Positions 34,059-46,879 of a stretch of 64,000 nt of DNA are shown one piece after another. The stretch's first letter is position 1. Every line of letters begins with the position of its first letter. Under the pieces are notes generated by a model, which did no database searches, was not told where the DNA came from, and saw only the letters and a list, made by a program, of their open reading frames with translations. The DNA lies in contig JASDDO010000001.1 of assembly GCA_030015575.1 (NCBI GenBank), positions 142,681,988-142,745,987 of the forward strand, in the 5' to 3' direction. The stretch comes from Agapanthus africanus. Taxonomy: Eukaryota; Streptophyta; Magnoliopsida; Asparagales; Amaryllidaceae. The translations under genes and the position numbers were made by a program.

Positions 34059-36279
34059 GAAAGAGGACAAGTATGAGATCGATAGTGACATGATATGAGA
34101 TCGATATCGATATGACATGAGATCGATAAATACGATATGAGATTGAGATGGATGTGTTATGAGACTGATAAGATGTGATGTACGAGACCCTAGATCCATA
34201 CCCTTATTGATGTATAGGACGATAGAATATCTATTCTGTTTGATGACACCGTACGATGGATTTCCATACGCGATGAGATACCGGATGATTGATTCGTGCT
34301 CGTGATTTGAGGATGATGATCGAGGATATTGTCACATTCGATGCTATGAGGCGGGATCGCCGACGTAAAGATGCCACCTGAACCATACTTATTTCCAAAA
34401 CTGGCGAATCATATGCACTTTTAAATAGGAAACTTCAAGGGAGGCTACGGATTTTCAAATGGGGTCTTTTACTTAAAACATCATAGCCCCCACTTTCAAA
34501 ACTACGATTCGTATATTTTAAAAACCGACCGTATGGTTCATGTGTAGATATATATACCTGATTATTGTTCATGTTTACATTGGTTTATTCTTCGTAACCT
34601 ACGTATGATGTTCCCAGTACTTATTATTAAATAATATCATCTGCTAGTACGCCTTCACAATTACCGATGATACGCATGTTGCACTTACACAGATTTGCCG
34701 GCTCACACACAATTATCATTGGTAATTGCCATGCCATTTGCACAGTAGAACTGTCCTATCATAATATTATTCTTAACTGTAAAGTACATTCGTTGGTCAA
34801 CACTATCTTAGGACATGCTAACTTGATATACTTGATAATGCTCATATTACTGTTCTATGTTTACATACATTGTACTTTATGGTTATATGCATCGTGATGC
34901 TGTTTTCATTAGATTTCTGGATTTGAGAACCGCGGTTATATTTCAAAGGAAATTATGAATTGTTTTAAAAACGCGGTTTCTCGTGATGTGATTTCGAGGC
35001 GTCCAAAGTATTCTCGGTTCTGAGCTTGTTTTTGAGACCCGATTTGAGGAGTTGGATGAACCATCTGTGGGTACATGGTGGGCCTGGTAAGTTAACCCGG
35101 GGCGAGAAATTTATGAGGATGATGATGAGCCTGGCAGGGGGAGCACTACCTACCGGTGATAGTTTGGACTCGTCGGTTATCCGAAGGAGACCGACCGGAG
35201 TCGTGAGATGGATATGAGGGCCGATAAGAGGATGCGGCGCCTGAGGGCCGACCAGAGGATGCGGTGCCTGAGATATGAGGATTTACATGTCGATGCTGGA
35301 CACGGGTTTCCTGATGTTTTCGAGTGTCGATGTTGGACACTCAGTTTCCATGATGTTGATATGTCGTTGATGGACACAGGTTGGTTGATTTTTCTCATAC
35401 ATACAGGCACATGATTTCATACATTTGGCTTTTTACATGTTGTCATTAGCATCGATTATATTGTTGATACGTATGTATATATGGACACCTTAGATATCAT
35501 AGTATTACCTACATGTTACAGTATGACTTAGGAATCGCTGTTTATTCGATTTCTACCTGCTAATATTTTCTACCCACGAGTTGGCAACACACCCCCGTTG
35601 TGCCACAGGTTTCTTGCAGGTTCTCTCGGTTGGATCAGTAGAGGTATCACTTGCACACAGCTTGCATTCATGGTGTGTTGCTATGGTAAGTGGGACACAC
35701 ATTGGATCGTGCCCACTCTTATACTTATTATTCCTATTGTATCGAGATAAAATTTATCAATCAGAAACTAGACTTTGTATATTGGTAGACCTAGTCAAAC
35801 TTGTGTTGCGATACTTAGAACGATGGGTGTATATTCGTTTATTTAAGGTTTTGATGTCTTGCTTTATTTATTCTTTTTGTGTTGTTCTTCGTCGTTGGGC
35901 GTCGTATATATATTTCTTACTTGTGCGGTTGTGATTCTGCCGATTGGCGAAGAGCTAGCTCCCGCTTGGGGATGCCTATATATATTGCTTGTATGTAGTT
36001 TTGGATCAAAATATACAAGGGAGGTGCTGCCAAAATTTTTAAAGACGAAAAATATTTTCAACTATAGTATAATCCACTTGCATTTTCATATATCATTACC
36101 TATGCATTTTAAAGGAAAACTCGATTTCATTATACCTTTATTTAAAAAAAAACTTCACCTCTATTATTTCCTTAAAAAGGTTTAGATTTCTGGGCTTTGG
36201 CTCACTTGAATTACGTGGGGTCCTATAGACTTCAAATGATTAAAGTACTAGTCACGTGCCTTTTTTCCGGGTCGTGACA
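32290..36279 (+). repeat. Element T LTR 2, shared by both interiors (3,990 bp)
   Basis: It starts TGTAACATTTCAGAA and ends CGGGTCGTGACA. It is the 3' LTR of interior 1 and the 5' LTR of interior 2. (AT)n tract at 33999-34055. Frame 32709-33050 is equivalent to those in LTRs 1 and 3. Confidence 0.92.
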
Positions 36280-36639
36280 AAGTTGGTATCAAAGCGTTAG
36301 GTTTAACCTTAGTTCAAATTTAGGCTTGACCTTACGGAAGTTAGACTTGACTGAGGGGGTACAAGACCCGAACTTTCGTTGCGTAGGTTAACCTTGATTG
36401 ATGGAGTAGGTAGCTTGAGTAGAGTGACGTACAGTGTGCATGTTCTGCAGCATACTTATGACACGCTGCTCCACTTAAGTGACCTTAGGATATACATTAC
36501 TTGAGATCCTCGATTCCATTCATTCCTATGATCATACTCACATTGATTTCATTCTTTCGTATGATCATATATCCATTTTGGACCTGTTGATTCCTTTCAT
36601 TTCTGTGATCTATCTTCATCGATACCTGCTTGAGGTTTC

Positions 36640-37887
36640 TGTCACCAGGATTTGAGCACAGAGAGAGCTGCTACTAGTGATGCGGTCAGAGCGAGCTCGT
36701 CACGGACGAGGGCTGACCATGATGTTTCTGGTGACATAGGGACGTATCGGTATAGTGTTTGTATTGAGATCTCTCGTTTGAGGCGAGTGTTCGGATTTGT
36801 ACCGGATGATCGGGCCATTAATAGCGACTGCTAGATTGAGAGGACTGTTGATGTACAGCCTACCCTAGAGGTCACAATGTTGTCTACCGTACAGACAGAT
36901 GACCCAGCTGATTGCTGAGATTTGACGGGATGTCGCCTCTAGAGTTTATGAGCTGAAACAACTAGAGATTTCAAACAGAGATGTGATAGAAGACCGCCAG
37001 TTCATCTTGAATAGAGCGACTGAGATGATTCATCTGATTTGATACACCGACGCAGGCTCAGTTGATTTGAAGAATTCCAGTTTAAAGGATTTTACACAGA
37101 TCTAGAGTAAATCGATCAAGAGAGGACATTATTCGTTGGATGCTCCGACATGAGTTCAGTAAGTTGGCCAGCTTCGGATAGAGGACCTCACCCATATACG
37201 TTGTGAGTTGGTTGAGAACGGACGAATGAAGCGTATTCCTTTGATGATTGGGACGAGTTCCCGAGGACATGTTCGGCTTGATATCTTCCACAGAGTGGTG
37301 AAGATAACCGAGTTCGTAGCTTCGAGTCCGTGTGAAAGACTCCGGAATTGACTGTAGCCGAGAACGAATTGCCGTACGTAGACAACAAGACGGGATTGCG
37401 ATGTGGATGATGATGAAGATGGGTGAAACAATAGGTCCGTGAGAGATATTAACGAGCTGTTGTTACTCCCCGTTGATGCCAGAGGATTGATATGTATACA
37501 GAGGCGTTGGACACGACCAAATTCCAGAGGAAAGCCGTACTGAGGACGCAGCTGTCCGGATATGCGAAAAGGATTAAGAATAGAGTACCAATCTCCATAC
37601 AGTTCAACATAGGTGAGATCGGAAGAGACCGAAGCAGGTTCTTTCCAGGACACCGCAGCGATAATGATTTGCACCCAGAATCTGTTGTATCACGCTTAAT
37701 CAGAGGGCCAGACGCCGCCGTCAGTAACGTGCCATTTGCGAGCGGTCATGTTAATTGGCCAAGATATGATCAGAGCAGCGCCATAGCGGAATTGTTCTAT
37801 TATTATACTTAACCGGGCTTACGAGCAGGAAGATTATGGGATTGTGATCCACAGGAAAAAAAGGAACCAGAGACAGAAGATGCCAGA
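36640..37887 (+). pseudogene. Element T interior 2: gag-like remnant
   Basis: Second copy of the interior 1 remnant, with the same frames (36652-36834 TERAATSDAVRAS; 37492-37812 with QFNIGEIGRD) and mostly the same stops. Shared stops indicate that the coding region was already broken before the tandem formed, or that the two copies were duplicated together. Confidence 0.5.
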
Positions 37888-38067
37888 CCGTGAGCAGGGG
37901 GCAAGTGAATGATCTTGCTTTGCCGGCTTTGGGCGCACCGGCTTTTTCCGACATTGAGGAGGTGTACCTCAATGTCATTTATTGCGATTTGCGTTTTGTG
38001 ATCCGAGTATCAAACTTTTATCACTTAGATTTAGGTTTTGATGATTGGGATTCATGATATTATTTTC

Positions 38068-38812
38068 GTGCACCATGGCTGCACTACTGGATATTTCCAT
38101 TTGTGCACAGTTATTGCACTTGATTTATGTATTATACACTGTTACGTTGGTTTATGATTTGTGCATATCCATTACACTTGATATCGATTTTGTGTCTTGG
38201 GTGCACATGTTTATGATTTCGTGGATTTCGATGTAGTCGATTTGATTTCGTGCATGTTGTATGCACTTGACTTTGACTTATGCACTCGGTATAGCTTACA
38301 TGTGCTTGCAGTGCATTGATATGAATTTTATGCACGCAGTTGCACCTGCTTATGATTTTAATAACCTTGGCATGCTCGGTGTTGTTTTTGTGTGCATTTG
38401 AGATATTGATGAGTTTTTGGGCACCTAGTGCACTTGAGATTATATTTTCGTACATTGTTGCACTAGATCTATGTTTTCGTGCACCGTTGCACTTGACGTT
38501 CGTTTTCGTGCGCTTTGCTGCACTAGAAGTTTTGTGCGGACCTGACGCACTTGATTTGGATTTTCACGCATATTGGACGCATGGTATGAGATTTTGTGCA
38601 CACCGGATGCACTTGATTGAGATTTTTATTCGTGCGTGTTAGTTGCACTAGGTTGATAATTTCATGCACTCTAGATGCACTTGATATTGTTGTCGTGCAC
38701 ACCCGTTGCACTTGACAGATGCTTTCGTGCATACCCGTTGCACTTAGTTTGGCTTTTGTGCACATTCATGGCACTTGTATTTGGTTTTAATTTCCGTGCG
38801 CACCAGACGCAC
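38068..38812 (+). repeat. Array of paired TGCAC motifs, interior 2
   Basis: Co-linear with 30867-31612, with the same 31-32 base period and 11-base half-site spacing (for example TGCACACCCGTTGCACTTGA near 38697). A few half-sites are better preserved here than in interior 1, for example TGCGCTTTGCTGCACTAG near 38509. Confidence 0.85.
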
Positions 38813-39489
38813 GTGATTTTGGATACGCCTTTTGAGGCTGATTTTTCTCTTGAGTATTATATTTTGATGTTGGGTACTATATTATATAGTAGCCGAGCAG
38901 GACTGATCTGAGGACAGTACCTGAGTACCTTTGCATGGATAAAGAGGTTACCGAGAGATTTTCAAAAAGGAGCTATAGTCTCGCTATTTCCTACGTGTTG
39001 GTGAGTGACACGAACTTTTACGAGGAATACCTTTTGGGATATTTCAAAAAGGCGGGATGTATATTTTGAGCAAAACATATATGAACATATATTTACTAGT
39101 TTACAAATGAGCGTCCGCCACTTGTATTGTGAGTTATGCATCGTACGGAGATTCAAGAAAGATTTTGCATGTGTTTCATTCAGCTTTTAAAATAGTTTTA
39201 AAAGGATGTGTACTATATACGTAGTACGATTTTGACTATAGTATGTTGAATTTTTCAGTAGTGAATTTCGAGATTTGTATTTCCATTTATAACTCCAGTG
39301 ATTGCGTGATGCTTGATGGAGTTTGATTTTGAGTTTTGCGCTCGTTTTCATGCGCATACGATGCGCTATGGTATTTCTAAGTATTCCATGATTTCGGAGC
39401 CCCGTGAATTAAACTGATTATTGAGATGTTTTAGTATTTGGGGGTTTTAATTTAAATTTGAGGACCGAATTTATTGAAGGGGAGAAGAT

Positions 39490-42400
39490 TGTAACATTTC
39501 AAAAAATAAAATATTATTTTTGTGGATTTAAATAATTAAAATAATAAATTTCATTAATATTATTAAAATATGAGAATTAGTTTTAATGATATGGTATAAC
39601 TATATACCGATAGTTTGGAAAATATTTGGAAAATTAATAAGAATTATTGATTTTGAAAGAATTTATGTGAATTGAGCATTTATAAATTATTATATAATTG
39701 TTAGTATACAATTTTAATACTAAACTTGATTTATATCTCACTAATTTGGCATTAATCTCGTTTAGGGTTTATGACATGAAACAAAGCATGTTACAAAACC
39801 TTGTTACATATTTTGAAAACCATGGCTTCATTTGCATGGTTTGTTCTATTTATTGTTTTGTTTTTAAAATAAAAAGAAAAGGAAATGAGAGATATTTTGA
39901 AAGGGATACATGAGGGGGACAAAGGAGTATAGGCTAGGAAAGGTAGAGAGGGGGGGTTATCTATCTACCATGGTTTTCCTTCAATTCCTCATCTTCTTCA
40001 TCTCCTCATTCATCCTCCCTCCACCTCCTCATCCACCTTGGAACACCTTTAAAACCATCCCAAAACTCCCTACTTCCTTCACAAAAAATGATCCAAACCT
40101 TACTATAAACCCTATGAAGGAATCAAATTGGTACTTTGTGGCACTTGGGCAACTCAAGAAAATTCTTCAGTTGCAGATGGGGTATAATCCTACACTTCTA
40201 GTTAAGTATCTTGTTTTCCTAATACCCTATTGTAGTTTAGAGTGAAACTAAAGTAGTTTAGCGATGTCGGAAAATTCCAAGTGGAGGTTTAGGTGATATT
40301 ATGAGTTGTGATGGTGTATTTGAGGATTAGATAATCTTCAACCCTTCTAGTGTATGAATCCTGGACCAACTGAGCATTGAAACCCCAAGACTTGAGTTAG
40401 AATTTTTCCGATGTCTGTTTTGCGAATCTTTGAGGATTACAGGGAATCTGGAGCAACTTGGAGTGTTTATAGGAAAATCAAACAACTTCATAAACCTAGT
40501 TAGACCACTAGAAGACCACAGCCGAAGAACGAGACACCAACTACAATTGGGGACCGGCAACACCGGGATTTTGGCGATTCTCGTCGGTCAAAGTGTGAGC
40601 TATGATGTTGGGTTTTGGCCTGTAGTTATTATTCCTCATAACCTAGCCCCTATATTGTTAGTTTTGTCCCTATCTATCTGTGCTAAAATCTGGAAGCATT
40701 TTGAGTTTTTTTGGCATTGTTTTTCCGATTTCTAAAACTCGGTTTTTGGTATTTGAATTTGGATTTGGTCGTTGGACGTTTGTACGTCAACGACGAGGGT
40801 TATTTGGTCATTCTTGCATGCGTAAGCTATAGATTCTAACCTATAAGCAATTCGTGTGCCGTATCGGTTTACAGACTTGGTTTTAATAACGTTACGATAT
40901 GTGTTGATTTGTAGGTACCTTCGCGTGGACTTCCGAGACGACGAAGTACATCGACTTCGGCTAAGCGAGGAGATTGGCAGGTGAGTAGATTTATATCTAC
41001 GAGGGAAGTCGGGTGGATGGCGTATAGCACCCCCGCTATGAACGTAAAGATTGACCAAAGAATTTAGTATGAGATGATATGATTGATAAAAGATGATTCA
41101 TATTGATATATGAGAATATGAACTGAGTATGTGAATCGTGATATTTATATATAATTGAAAGAGGATAAGTATAAGATCGATAGTGACATGATATGAGATC
41201 GATATCGATATGACATGAGATCGATAAATAAGATATGAGTTGAGATGGATGTGTTATGAGACTGATAAGATGTGATGTACGAGACCCTAGATCTGTACCC
41301 TTATTGATGTATAGGACGATAGATTACCTATTCTGTATGATGACACCGTTCGATGGATATCCATATCGATGAGATACCGGATGATTGATCCGCGCTCGTG
41401 ATTTGAGGATGATGATCGATGATATTGTCACATTCGATGCTATAAAGCAGGATCGCTGACGTAAAGATGCCACCTGAACCACACTTATTTCCAAAACTGG
41501 CGAATCGTATGCACTTTTAAATAGGAAACTTCAAGGGAAGCTACGGATTTTCAAATGGTGTCTTTTCCTTAAAACACTGTAGCCCCCACTTTCAAAACTA
41601 CGATTCGTATCATTTAAAAACCGACCGTATGGTTCATGTGTAGACATATATACCTGATTATTGTTCATGTTTATATTGGTTTATCCCTCGTAACCTACGT
41701 GTGATGTTCCCGGTACTTATTATTACATGATATCATCTGCTATACACCTGCACAATTACCGATGATGCGCATGTTGCACTTACACAGATTTGCCGGCTCA
41801 CACACATTTATCATCAGTAATTGCCATGCCATTTGCACAGTAAAACTGCCATATCATGATATTATTCTTGACTATAAAGTACATTCGTTGTTCAGCACTA
41901 TCTTAGGACTTGCTTACTTGATATACTTGATAATGCTCATATTACTATTCTATGTTTGCATACATCGTACTTTATGGTTATATGCATCGAGATGCGGTTT
42001 TCATGAGATTTCTGGATTTGAGAACCGTGGTTATATTTCAAAAAAAATTATGAATTGTTTTAAAAATGCGCTTTCTCGTGATGTGATTTTGAGGCGTCCA
42101 CCATGAGTTTTCTCGGTTCTGAGCTTGTTTTCGAGACTCGATTCGAGGAGTTGGATGAACCGTCTGCGGGTACATGCTGGGCCCGGTAAGGTACCCCGGG
42201 ATGAGAAATTTATGAGGATGACGATGAGGTTGATAGGGGAGCACTACCTACCGGTGATAGTTTGGACTCGTCGGTTATCCGGAGGATACCGACCAGAGTC
42301 GTGAGATGGATATGAGGGTCGATCAGAGGATGCGGCGCCTGAGGGCCGATTAGAGGATGCGGCGCCTGAGATATGAGGATTTACATGTCGATGCTGGACA

Positions 42401-43377
42401 TGGGTTTCATGATGTTTTCGAGTGTCGATGTTGGACACTCCGTTTCCATGATGTTGATGTGTCGTTGATGGACACAGGTTGGTTGATTTTCCTCATACAT
42501 ACAGGCACATGATTTCAGACGTTTGACCTTTTACATGTTGTCATTGGCATCGATTATATTGTTGATACATAGGCATACATGGACACCCTAGATATCATAG
42601 TATTACCTTCATGTTATTGTATGACTTAGGAATCGTTGTTTATTCGATTTCTACCTGCTGATGTTTTCTACTCACGAGTTGGCAACTCACCCCCGTTATG
42701 CCACAACTTTCTTGCAAGTACGACCAGTTGGATCAGTAGCGGTATCGCTGGCACACAGTTTGCATTCAGGGTGTTTGCTATATTAGGTCGGATACACATT
42801 GGATCGTGCCCACTCTTGTACTTATTATTCCTATTGTATCTAGATAAACTCTATCAATCAGAAACTAGACTTTGTATATTGGTAGACCTAATCAGACTTG
42901 TGTTGCGAGACTTAGAACGATGGGTGTATGTTCGTTTCATTGAGGTTTTGATGTCCTGCTTAATTTATTCTTTCTGTGTTGATCTTCGTCGTTGGGCATC
43001 GTATATATATTGCTTACTTGCGTGGTTGTGATTCCGCCGATTGGCGAAGAGCTAGCTCCCGCTTGGGGATGCCTATATATATTTCTTGTATGTGGTTTTG
43101 GATCAAAATATACAAGGGAGGTGCTGCCTAAATTTTTAAAGACGAAAAATGTTTTCAACTATAGTATAATCCACTTGCATTTTCATATATCATTACCTAT
43201 GCATTTTAAAGGAAAACTCGATTTCATTATACCTTTATTTAAAAAAAAAACTTCATCTCTATTATTTCCCTAAAAAGTTTTAGATTTCTGGGCTTTGGCT
43301 TACTTGAATTGGGTGGGGTCCTTTAGACTTCACATAATTCAAGTGCCAGTCACGTGCCTTTTTTCCGGGTCGTAACA
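39490..43377 (+). repeat. Element T LTR 3 (3,888 bp)
   Basis: It starts TGTAACATTTCAAAA and ends CGGGTCGTAACA, where the usual ending is GTGACA. It is shorter mainly because the (AT)n tract and a segment near 41,030 are missing. The last five bases could belong to the next element (TAACACCCCGG), so the right boundary is uncertain by about five bases. Confidence 0.88.
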
Positions 43378-45040
43378 CCCCGGCTCCCTGGGGCTCAAGA
43401 GAAGCTTAAATCTATATTTACTAAAGTTCTTAAAATATTGTTTTGTATATCTCGAGGGGTTTTATGAAAAATATATTAATATGGATTAAAAATAAAACCT
43501 CGAGGGTGTTTTGTATTAGTTAGGGTTTTCATGAGCATGTGTTTTAAGTATTAGGGTATTTTCATGATAATTACTAAGCTTTCAAAGTTTATGGTATTTT
43601 AGTGAAAAATAGTCTTTTTAGTAACTTGATGGTATTTTATTAACATTTTTTAATCTTTCATTTTTATAAAAATATAGTTTCATAATATAATGAAAATATG
43701 GATTTATAATTTTATATAATTTTAAATTTAAAAATTTAGTTTTATATAGAAAAATTCGTTTTTCTTAAAAACCCGTATTTATATCCTTTCGAGATCGATC
43801 CGTGAGAAGTGTTGTATTTCGCTCTACTATCCCCAGGATGTGCCATAATCCGCACCATCCATTAGCGGGTCCCCTAATAAGGGTTGTAAATGCATAATTG
43901 TAAAGGAATATGAAACACCGTTTAAAAGAAATACGGTTTTAAAGTAGGTGGTATTTTATTGCAAAGTTTATACTTCAAAACAAATATTCATACAAATTAG
44001 TATCGTGCTATGAAACCAAAGTGTACGTGAGGGGTAGGTCATTACCTCGTGAAGTTTTTCCTAAAGGTTTAGTTTTAACAAAACTAAAAGATGTGATATC
44101 AAAGTTCGTGGTATTTTAATGAAAAAGTTTAATATTGGATGTTTCACATGAGATTCTTGTTTAAAATTTCATTCTAAACATTGGTAGTTAGGGTTAAAAG
44201 TATTGTGTAAAAATTAGGTTGAAAAAATATAAAGGAGAAGGAGTTTCTAGGGTTTAGAAAAAGGATATAGGTAATAACTCCACTTTCCGATATAAGTTTT
44301 AAAATTGAATTTCAAAGAAGAGAAAGAGAGTTTGGGAGGGACTTACGGGTTAGAAATTTCAAAGAAAGAGTGGGGAAGAAGAGGGATGCTTCGGGGCGTC
44401 GCGGAAGCTCCGGAATTGGCTTCGATTTTCGCCGGAACTAATTTTTTCGCTAATTCCACTTTATTCCACTTGCACTTAGAAACGTTTTAGAGAGTTTTGG
44501 CTAGAATTTTCAGAATGGTGCTGAGCCAAATTGTGGGGTGGTATTTATAGTGGAGAATTAGCGTTTGGAAATTAAAATTGTGAATTAAAAAGCATTAAAA
44601 TGGTGTTAAATTGTGAAATGAAAGGTCTCTGTTTGATTGCAAGGAAATCAAACAGTGCAGAGGAGTTAAGGGTAACTGAAGAGACGAGTGTACAAAGCAC
44701 GGGGCAATTTGGCCACATCCTGACCTTCCCCGCCGGCCCTAGGCTAAACTGCCGGTCGATCTTGAGGCTCTGGCCTCGAGATTCGTGCCATCTGATTAAA
44801 TCTCTGTTTACTTCATTTTCCACAAGTTTGATTTTTCTAAACATTTCATTTCCCCGTGTATTGCACGTGTAATCTTTTGGGCTTCCAAAAAGCTAAAAGA
44901 AAAATTCAGAAAAAAATTGTATCTGATGGGAATCGAAGACACAGGCTAAGTTACAGTAGTGCAAAAGCTTTACCAGTGAGCTACAAGTTGCTTCTTGCTG
45001 TAATTTAACAAAAGTGACTTATAATTCAAACTCAGGTTGT
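43378..45040 (-). mobile_element. LTR-like region, probably minus-strand gypsy LTR
   Basis: The left edge, read on the minus strand, ends GAGCCGGGGTGTTAC, a common ending of plant Ty3/gypsy LTRs. A TATAAATA-type motif on that strand near 43,780 would suit an LTR promoter. The sequence is AT-rich and repetitive on a small scale (GGTATTTTA recurs at about 43591, 43630, 43949 and 44109). No second copy is in the window, so this is a tentative call. The frame at 44305-44490 has no recognisable features. Confidence 0.4.
44921..44992 (-). ncRNA. tRNA-like Pol III module, possible SINE head
   Basis: On the minus strand TAGCTCACTGGTAAAGC fits an A box and CTTCGATTCCCATC fits a B box, about 30 bases apart as in a tRNA gene. 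No acceptor stem or anticodon arm pairs convincingly, so it is not a functional tRNA. It could be a SINE head or a decayed tRNA copy. A T-rich stretch follows the B box. Confidence 0.45.
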
Positions 45041-46150
45041 AATACTATTTTCTTGTATATTAACAGAAAAATTTCCGTACAAATATTTCAGAGTCGTTAT
45101 ATTATGTTAACGTTTTTTCGCCAAAAATCAGTCGTAACCCTCCGTCATTTGAGACGGGTAGCGCCTAGTATTCATGCTATGTTTATTGGCCTTCGTCAAG
45201 GCATAGTGTATGGTAGCTATGTATTATTTTTCTGCTGTATAGAGATGCATTAATCTAGGACAGTCGTACAACTTTGTTGGCTTTCGTCAAGGACGAGTAT
45301 GGGTGGGTTTAGATTAATCAGGACAATGACGAGTATAACTTGACTTGTGACTTATAATTTGTTGGCCTTCGTCAAGGTCATAAGATGCTTGGGGTAAAAA
45401 CCATATCGGGAGTTTCAAATATACGGGAAACTTTCTAAGTTTGCACATACCTTCTGGAGTATGGTAATTTTGGTCGTCTTCCGTCAAAGTTATCACACAA
45501 TGATAGTTGGGTCTCGATTCCTACTGATGAGTATGTATTACTCCTCGGGAGATTTTCATCTCACAATTAGCTAACCTATTAGGTTTCTATAAAGTGTTAA
45601 TGAGATTACGCCTCTGTGGAAACGGGGTTATTAAATTGGGTCCATGCGAAAGCACGGAGGAGCTCCCTTGGAGTACCAACATTGGCCTGGATGAACGGTT
45701 AGCGAACTTGTAAGATGTACACGATCCCGATTAGTTCTCATTTTAGGGTTTGAAGGAGAATTCAAGAAAACGGTAGGAGCCATCCTGATTAGATAAAGTG
45801 ATAACCAATCTAATCTTGATAGAGTGCACGCTGAGTATTTCTTTTCTCTCTCTCTGGTACAGTGACCTATAACTTACTTTAAACTAAAACTCTTTAACCA
45901 AGTTGAACGAACCTTTTTATAGACTTTGGCTTTGGGTTGTCTTGATTCGCGAAAAAGTCACATATGTCCCTACTACTCCTACTTTTCCCTTTGCATTTCT
46001 TCAGAACACTTCGTATCACTATGATGATCTATATTGCTTGGAACGACCATCGTATAGTTATATATGAACTCGAAGAAGTTACTTCAGTCGAGAATGGTCA
46101 CTGGTTCTGGAAAAATTGAATAGGATTATTCGGCTGTCTCTTCCCTTTAC
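45041..46150. other. Noncoding repeat-rich spacer with spaced TTGGCCTTCGTCAAGG motif
   Basis: No supported ORF. The motif TTGGCCTTCGTCAAGG or a close variant occurs at about 45187, 45279, 45361 and 45471, spaced 80-110 bases apart. The region may hold the lost 5' part of the copia element that follows. Confidence 0.5.
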
Positions 46151-46319
46151 CTTCTCTCAGGTTACGAGAGCTCCCTGTATTAGGAGAGTACACCTATTAT
46201 GCTTATTGGATAGTTTTCTTCCAAACCTTAGGCCGGTGCCGAAGGATAGGGAAGGAAGAAAACCAATTAGCCTAACTGCGGTGTACAGAAGATAAGATGT
46301 AGAGACATAAAAAGATATT

Positions 46320-46670
46320 GAAATGACGACAAAGGAAATTGCGACTACTGTCATGAATCTGGATAATGGAAGAGGCATTACTAGAAATACCCGGCCACCC
46401 CATGAAGCATTTTCATATTTCAATGTTTCTGTGTACCTGTAAATGAGAGCTGTTTTCCCAATTAATACTGACTCCAGGGTATGTATGTACCAGATTTGGA
46501 TCTCACATCTGTATGGAATTACAGACGCTGAGCAGGAGTAGAATATTGGGAAATGAGCGATTTGATCCTCAATATCGGAATTCGTTGCAATTGGTGATAT
46601 TGGATTAAATCGCCTGGGTTTGCCTAAACGACAAATATTTGGTTTTGAATAACCGTTGTTATGCACCAAT
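46320..46670 (+). pseudogene. Decayed copia element: Gag zinc knuckle and protease region
   Basis: On the plus strand GNCDYCHESG followed by WKRHY resembles the copia Gag knuckle with the histidine and last cysteine lost. YVCTRFGSHICMELQTLSRS, about 90 bases downstream, matches the start of copia protease, where GSHIC follows the active site. Further frames give VAIGDIGLNRLGLP. Many stops and frameshifts. The 170-residue ORF on the opposite strand at 46157-46669 is a chance shadow of this relic. Confidence 0.7.
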
Positions 46671-46879
46671 TTTTAAAATTAAATATCTGTATATTTATTT
46701 TTTAAAGTTAGATATAAATTTTGAAAATTGTGTTCCAAACATTTACCTTTATCAGTTGAGAATAAGGTAAAGTGCATTAAATAATGGTGTAAGACATTCT
46801 TAACCGAAATACAATTTTCAACCTACAACACACGGAGTTTGAGTTATTGAACTCTTGGGGCTTATATATGAAAATGTGT

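Larger units (their letters stand above)
25103..43377 (+). mobile_element. Element T tandem: LTR-interior-LTR-interior-LTR (18.3 kb)
   Basis: Three LTRs of about 3.9-4.0 kb alternate with two interiors of about 3.2 kb, all in the same direction and similar throughout. Both interiors carry a tRNA-Met-like primer site and a GAGGACCGAATTT/AAGGG(G)AG box before the next LTR. Each interior has only gag-like remnants, so the family is non-autonomous Ty3/gypsy-like. The left flank CTCCA (25098-25102) does not match the right flank CCCCG (43378-43382), so the array has no simple target duplication. Confidence 0.9.

Noticed and set aside
43378..43382. Target duplication for the T tandem
   Set aside because: CCCCG does not match CTCCA at the left end, and the right boundary overlaps another LTR-like end.
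44921..44992. Functional tRNA gene
   Set aside because: A and B box matches only. No acceptor stem or credible anticodon arm.
46157..46669. 170-residue ORF on the minus strand
   Set aside because: It overlaps the plus-strand copia Gag knuckle and protease relic, and its hydrophobic composition fits a chance antisense frame.
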